From Kineobactrum sediminis (GTDB lineage Bacteria; Pseudomonadota; Gammaproteobacteria; Pseudomonadales; Halieaceae): a DNA stretch of 64,000 nucleotides. The DNA is taken from the NCBI RefSeq assembly GCF_002868715.1, contig NZ_PKLZ01000009.1, positions 153,145 to 217,144 of the forward strand, in the 5' to 3' direction. The position numbers were made by a program, and so were the translations under genes. The notes under the pieces were generated by a model that had not been told where the DNA came from, made no database searches, and was given only the letters and a program-made list of their open reading frames with translations. This document shows, piece by piece, positions 62,266 through 64,000 of this stretch (the first letter of the stretch is position 1; every line of letters starts with the position of its first letter).

Positions 62266-63876
62266 ATGCTTGAAATAGATAATTGGATAAGTATTACCCC
62301 TTTCCCTCCGTTGCGACGTGAAGCCCACTTCGGTAACCGAGTAGTGAAATGTTACACAAATCGACCTAATGACTGCACAGTATTGCTATCCGAAAGTGTT
62401 CAACGTTGCCCGCATAAAGAGGCTGTAGTCTGCGACAATGTTCGAATCACCTACTCTCAACTAGATCAACTCACCAACACAGTCTGTGTCAGCCTTAGGA
62501 AAGCTGGAGTGGAGGCAGGGGACCGTGTCGCGTTACTCATGGAAAACTCAGCCGAATATGTCGTGTATATATTTGCGATTTTAAAGTTAGGTGCAATTTC
62601 AGTCCCACTGAACATCAAAGAATCGAAACGAGGCATCGAGTATATTCTGAGGGATGCGCAAGTAAAATGCTTGGTTTGTCACTCAAGCTTAGAAGATCTG
62701 ATTCCAGAAGAAGGGTTTCTAGACGAGCTAATCTCGGTGATCTTACTAAAGGGTTTTGAAGATCTTCAGATGCACATTGATTCGCAGGACCAGACTATAA
62801 TTTTTCCAAGAATCGATTCCGAGCACACCGCTTTTCTAATTTATACATCAGGTACAACCGGTACACCGAAAGGCGCAACGATTACGCATTTGAACGTATT
62901 GCATTCGGTCATAAACTACCAGGCTGCGATGACCCTCGGGGAGGACGATCGGTCTATTGTAGCAGTCCCAATCAGTCATATCACGGGGCTAGTCGCGCTT
63001 GTGCTGACAGCGATTGGCGCGTCGGCCAGCCTGATTGTAATGAAAAGCTTCAATGCCGATGCGTTTGTCGACTTAGCTCAAAACGAGCGAATAACGCATA
63101 CGTTGCTAGTTCCTGCAATGTTTAACCTGATTTTGATGTCGAAAAAACTTCAATTTAACGATCTTTCCCTCTGGAGGGTGTCGGGATACGGTGGGTCAAT
63201 AATGCCGGAAACAACCCTTACCCGGATTGCAAAGAATCTTCCTAATTTGAATATATATAACTGTTATGGGGCCACCGAAACCACGTCTCCTGCTGCGATT
63301 ATGCCCCCAGCTTATGCAGAGACTCGACCAAGCCAGGTAGGCCTGCCAGTACCCTGCGCCGATATTTTTATAGCGGACAGACACGGGTGTCAGCTGCCAT
63401 CGGGAGAGCTTGGAGAGATCTGGATTGCCGGACCGATGGTCATACCGGGATATTGGAATAACGCGGAAGCCAATGCAGCAGAATTTTTTGGGGGCTACTG
63501 GAAGTCAGGCGATGTGGGTTGGATCGACGAAAGCGGTTTCCTAGCTGTGGTAGACCGAATTAAGTATGTAATTAATCGCGGAGGTTACAAAATCTATGCA
63601 TCAGAGGTCGAAGGCACTTTGTTGGAGCACAAAGATGTTCTCGATTGCGCAGTTGTCGCTTTCAATTGCTCCGTCCTAGGAGAGAGGGTTGCTGCTTTCA
63701 TTTGTGGGACCGCGGATTTCAATGCCGAAGAGGTAAAGGATTTTTGTGCCGATAGACTCGCAGAATATAAAGTCCCAGAAGAAATCGTTGCTATCGATCA
63801 TATGCCGAGAAATGCTAATGGAAAAATAGTAAAGAGAGAATTGAAAGAGCTAGCCAATGAACGATTTGAACGGTAA
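62266..63876 (+). CDS. CoA ligase (AMP-dependent synthetase)
   Basis: This 536-residue protein starts at ATG 62266 without a convincing ribosome site, so the true start may be internal. It has P-loop YTSGTTGTPKGATITH, NCYGATETTSP, YWKSGDVGWIDESGFLAVVD, NRGGYKIYASEVEG and the lysine tail NANGKIVKREL, a complete adenylating CoA-ligase set. It probably activates the acid delivered by the TRAP system. Its 3' end overlaps the next frame by 20 bases. Confidence 0.88.
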   Translation: MLEIDNWISITPFPPLRREAHFGNRVVKCYTNRPNDCTVLLSESVQRCPHKEAVVCDNVRITYSQLDQLTNTVCVSLRKAGVEAGDRVALLMENSAEYVVYIFAILKLGAISVPLNIKESKRGIEYILRDAQVKCLVCHSSLEDLIPEEGFLDELISVILLKGFEDLQMHIDSQDQTIIFPRIDSEHTAFLIYTSGTTGTPKGATITHLNVLHSVINYQAAMTLGEDDRSIVAVPISHITGLVALVLTAIGASASLIVMKSFNADAFVDLAQNERITHTLLVPAMFNLILMSKKLQFNDLSLWRVSGYGGSIMPETTLTRIAKNLPNLNIYNCYGATETTSPAAIMPPAYAETRPSQVGLPVPCADIFIADRHGCQLPSGELGEIWIAGPMVIPGYWNNAEANAAEFFGGYWKSGDVGWIDESGFLAVVDRIKYVINRGGYKIYASEVEGTLLEHKDVLDCAVVAFNCSVLGERVAAFICGTADFNAEEVKDFCADRLAEYKVPEEIVAIDHMPRNANGKIVKRELKELANERFER

Positions 63877-63957
63877 GTCGATGAACCTCGGGCTTTTTAT
63901 TATCAATGACCCGCTTCACGACTTACGTAAAAGTGCGACAAGGGTAAAACATATATT
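63857..63957 (+). pseudogene. 5' fragment of an unidentified gene, apparently cut by an insertion-sequence end
   Basis: From ATG 63857 the frame reads MNDLNGKSMNLGLFIINDPL and then HDLRKSATRVKHI before it enters the repeat at 63957-64000. MNDLNGKS resembles the start of short-chain dehydrogenases, but what follows does not. A start at ATG 63881 is equally possible. The frame stays open to the window edge because the repeat also lacks stops. I cannot identify the product. Confidence 0.4.
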
Positions 63958-64000
63958 GGGTTCTACCCCGCTTCCACGGACGGTTCTAAAACGGCTAAAT
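63957..64000 (+). mobile_element. Probable IS3-like insertion-sequence end, running out of the window
   Basis: The sequence begins TGGGTTCTACCCC and has GGAC near base 25, the TG...CCC...GGAC layout of IS3-family ends. Bases 63959-64000 match 7253-7294 (minus strand) at 38 of 42 positions. The rest of the element lies beyond the window, so it cannot be confirmed. Confidence 0.5.

Overview
The window looks like chromosomal DNA of a free-living, GC-rich aquatic gammaproteobacterium. The order infC-rpmI-rplT-pheS-pheT-ihfA-merR is the classic gammaproteobacterial block. Two TonB-dependent receptors, three acyl-CoA ligases, an F420/FMN-type LLM oxidoreductase and several c-di-GMP proteins suggest something near the Halieaceae/Spongiibacteraceae. 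That placement is an inference; no rRNA gene is present to fix it.

Layout. 1-5650: translation and DNA-architecture operon ending in tRNA-Pro(GGG), with two long related palindromic elements between rplT and pheS. 5650-7300: a small accessory patch behind the tRNA with an ISL3-type transposase remnant, tandem repeats, an antitoxin/zeta-like toxin pair and an insertion-sequence end. 7400-13400: membrane and redox genes (DUF547 protein, CPA1 Na+/H+ antiporter, peroxiredoxin-like protein, flavodoxin-fold reductase, DoxX-like protein, NrtS-like protein), followed by decayed genes (ECF sigma factor stub, 5'-truncated MFS transporter). 13500-18700: trkA and trkH, divergent from a short KdpD-like kinase and KdpE-like regulator. 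19000-26400: diguanylate cyclase, TonB receptor, COG2187 kinase-like protein, a Prs-like PRPP synthetase and malonyl-CoA decarboxylase. 26500-33400: acyl-CoA dehydrogenase/NTF2-like/acyl-CoA ligase operon, ppsA and purU. 33500-44500: esterase, copper-type TonB receptor, LLM oxidoreductase, M20 amidohydrolase, a His/Arg/Asp repeat protein beside a PepSY-PhoPQ-like system, SIMPL protein, heme-dependent N-demethylase-like protein and a TSUP exporter. 44500-54150: DEAD-box helicase, a GGDEF-EAL protein with two HD-GYP proteins, another acyl-CoA ligase and a DUF6491-type small protein. 54219-56706: a complete-looking IS66 element. 56800-64000: an island with visibly lower GC holding a TRAP transporter, an exported cyclase-family hydrolase, a CoA ligase and a gene that appears cut by an insertion-sequence end at the window edge.

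How the genes may work together. The K+ block pairs a Trk uptake system with a Kdp-type sensor and no kdpFABC in view. The acyl-CoA block (dehydrogenase, ligase, malonyl-CoA decarboxylase) suggests carboxylic-acid catabolism. The last 7 kb could be one transferred pathway: periplasmic opening of a cyclic compound, TRAP import of the resulting acid, then CoA activation. The substrate cannot be read from the sequence.

No CRISPR array, phage gene cluster, rRNA gene or replication origin was seen.
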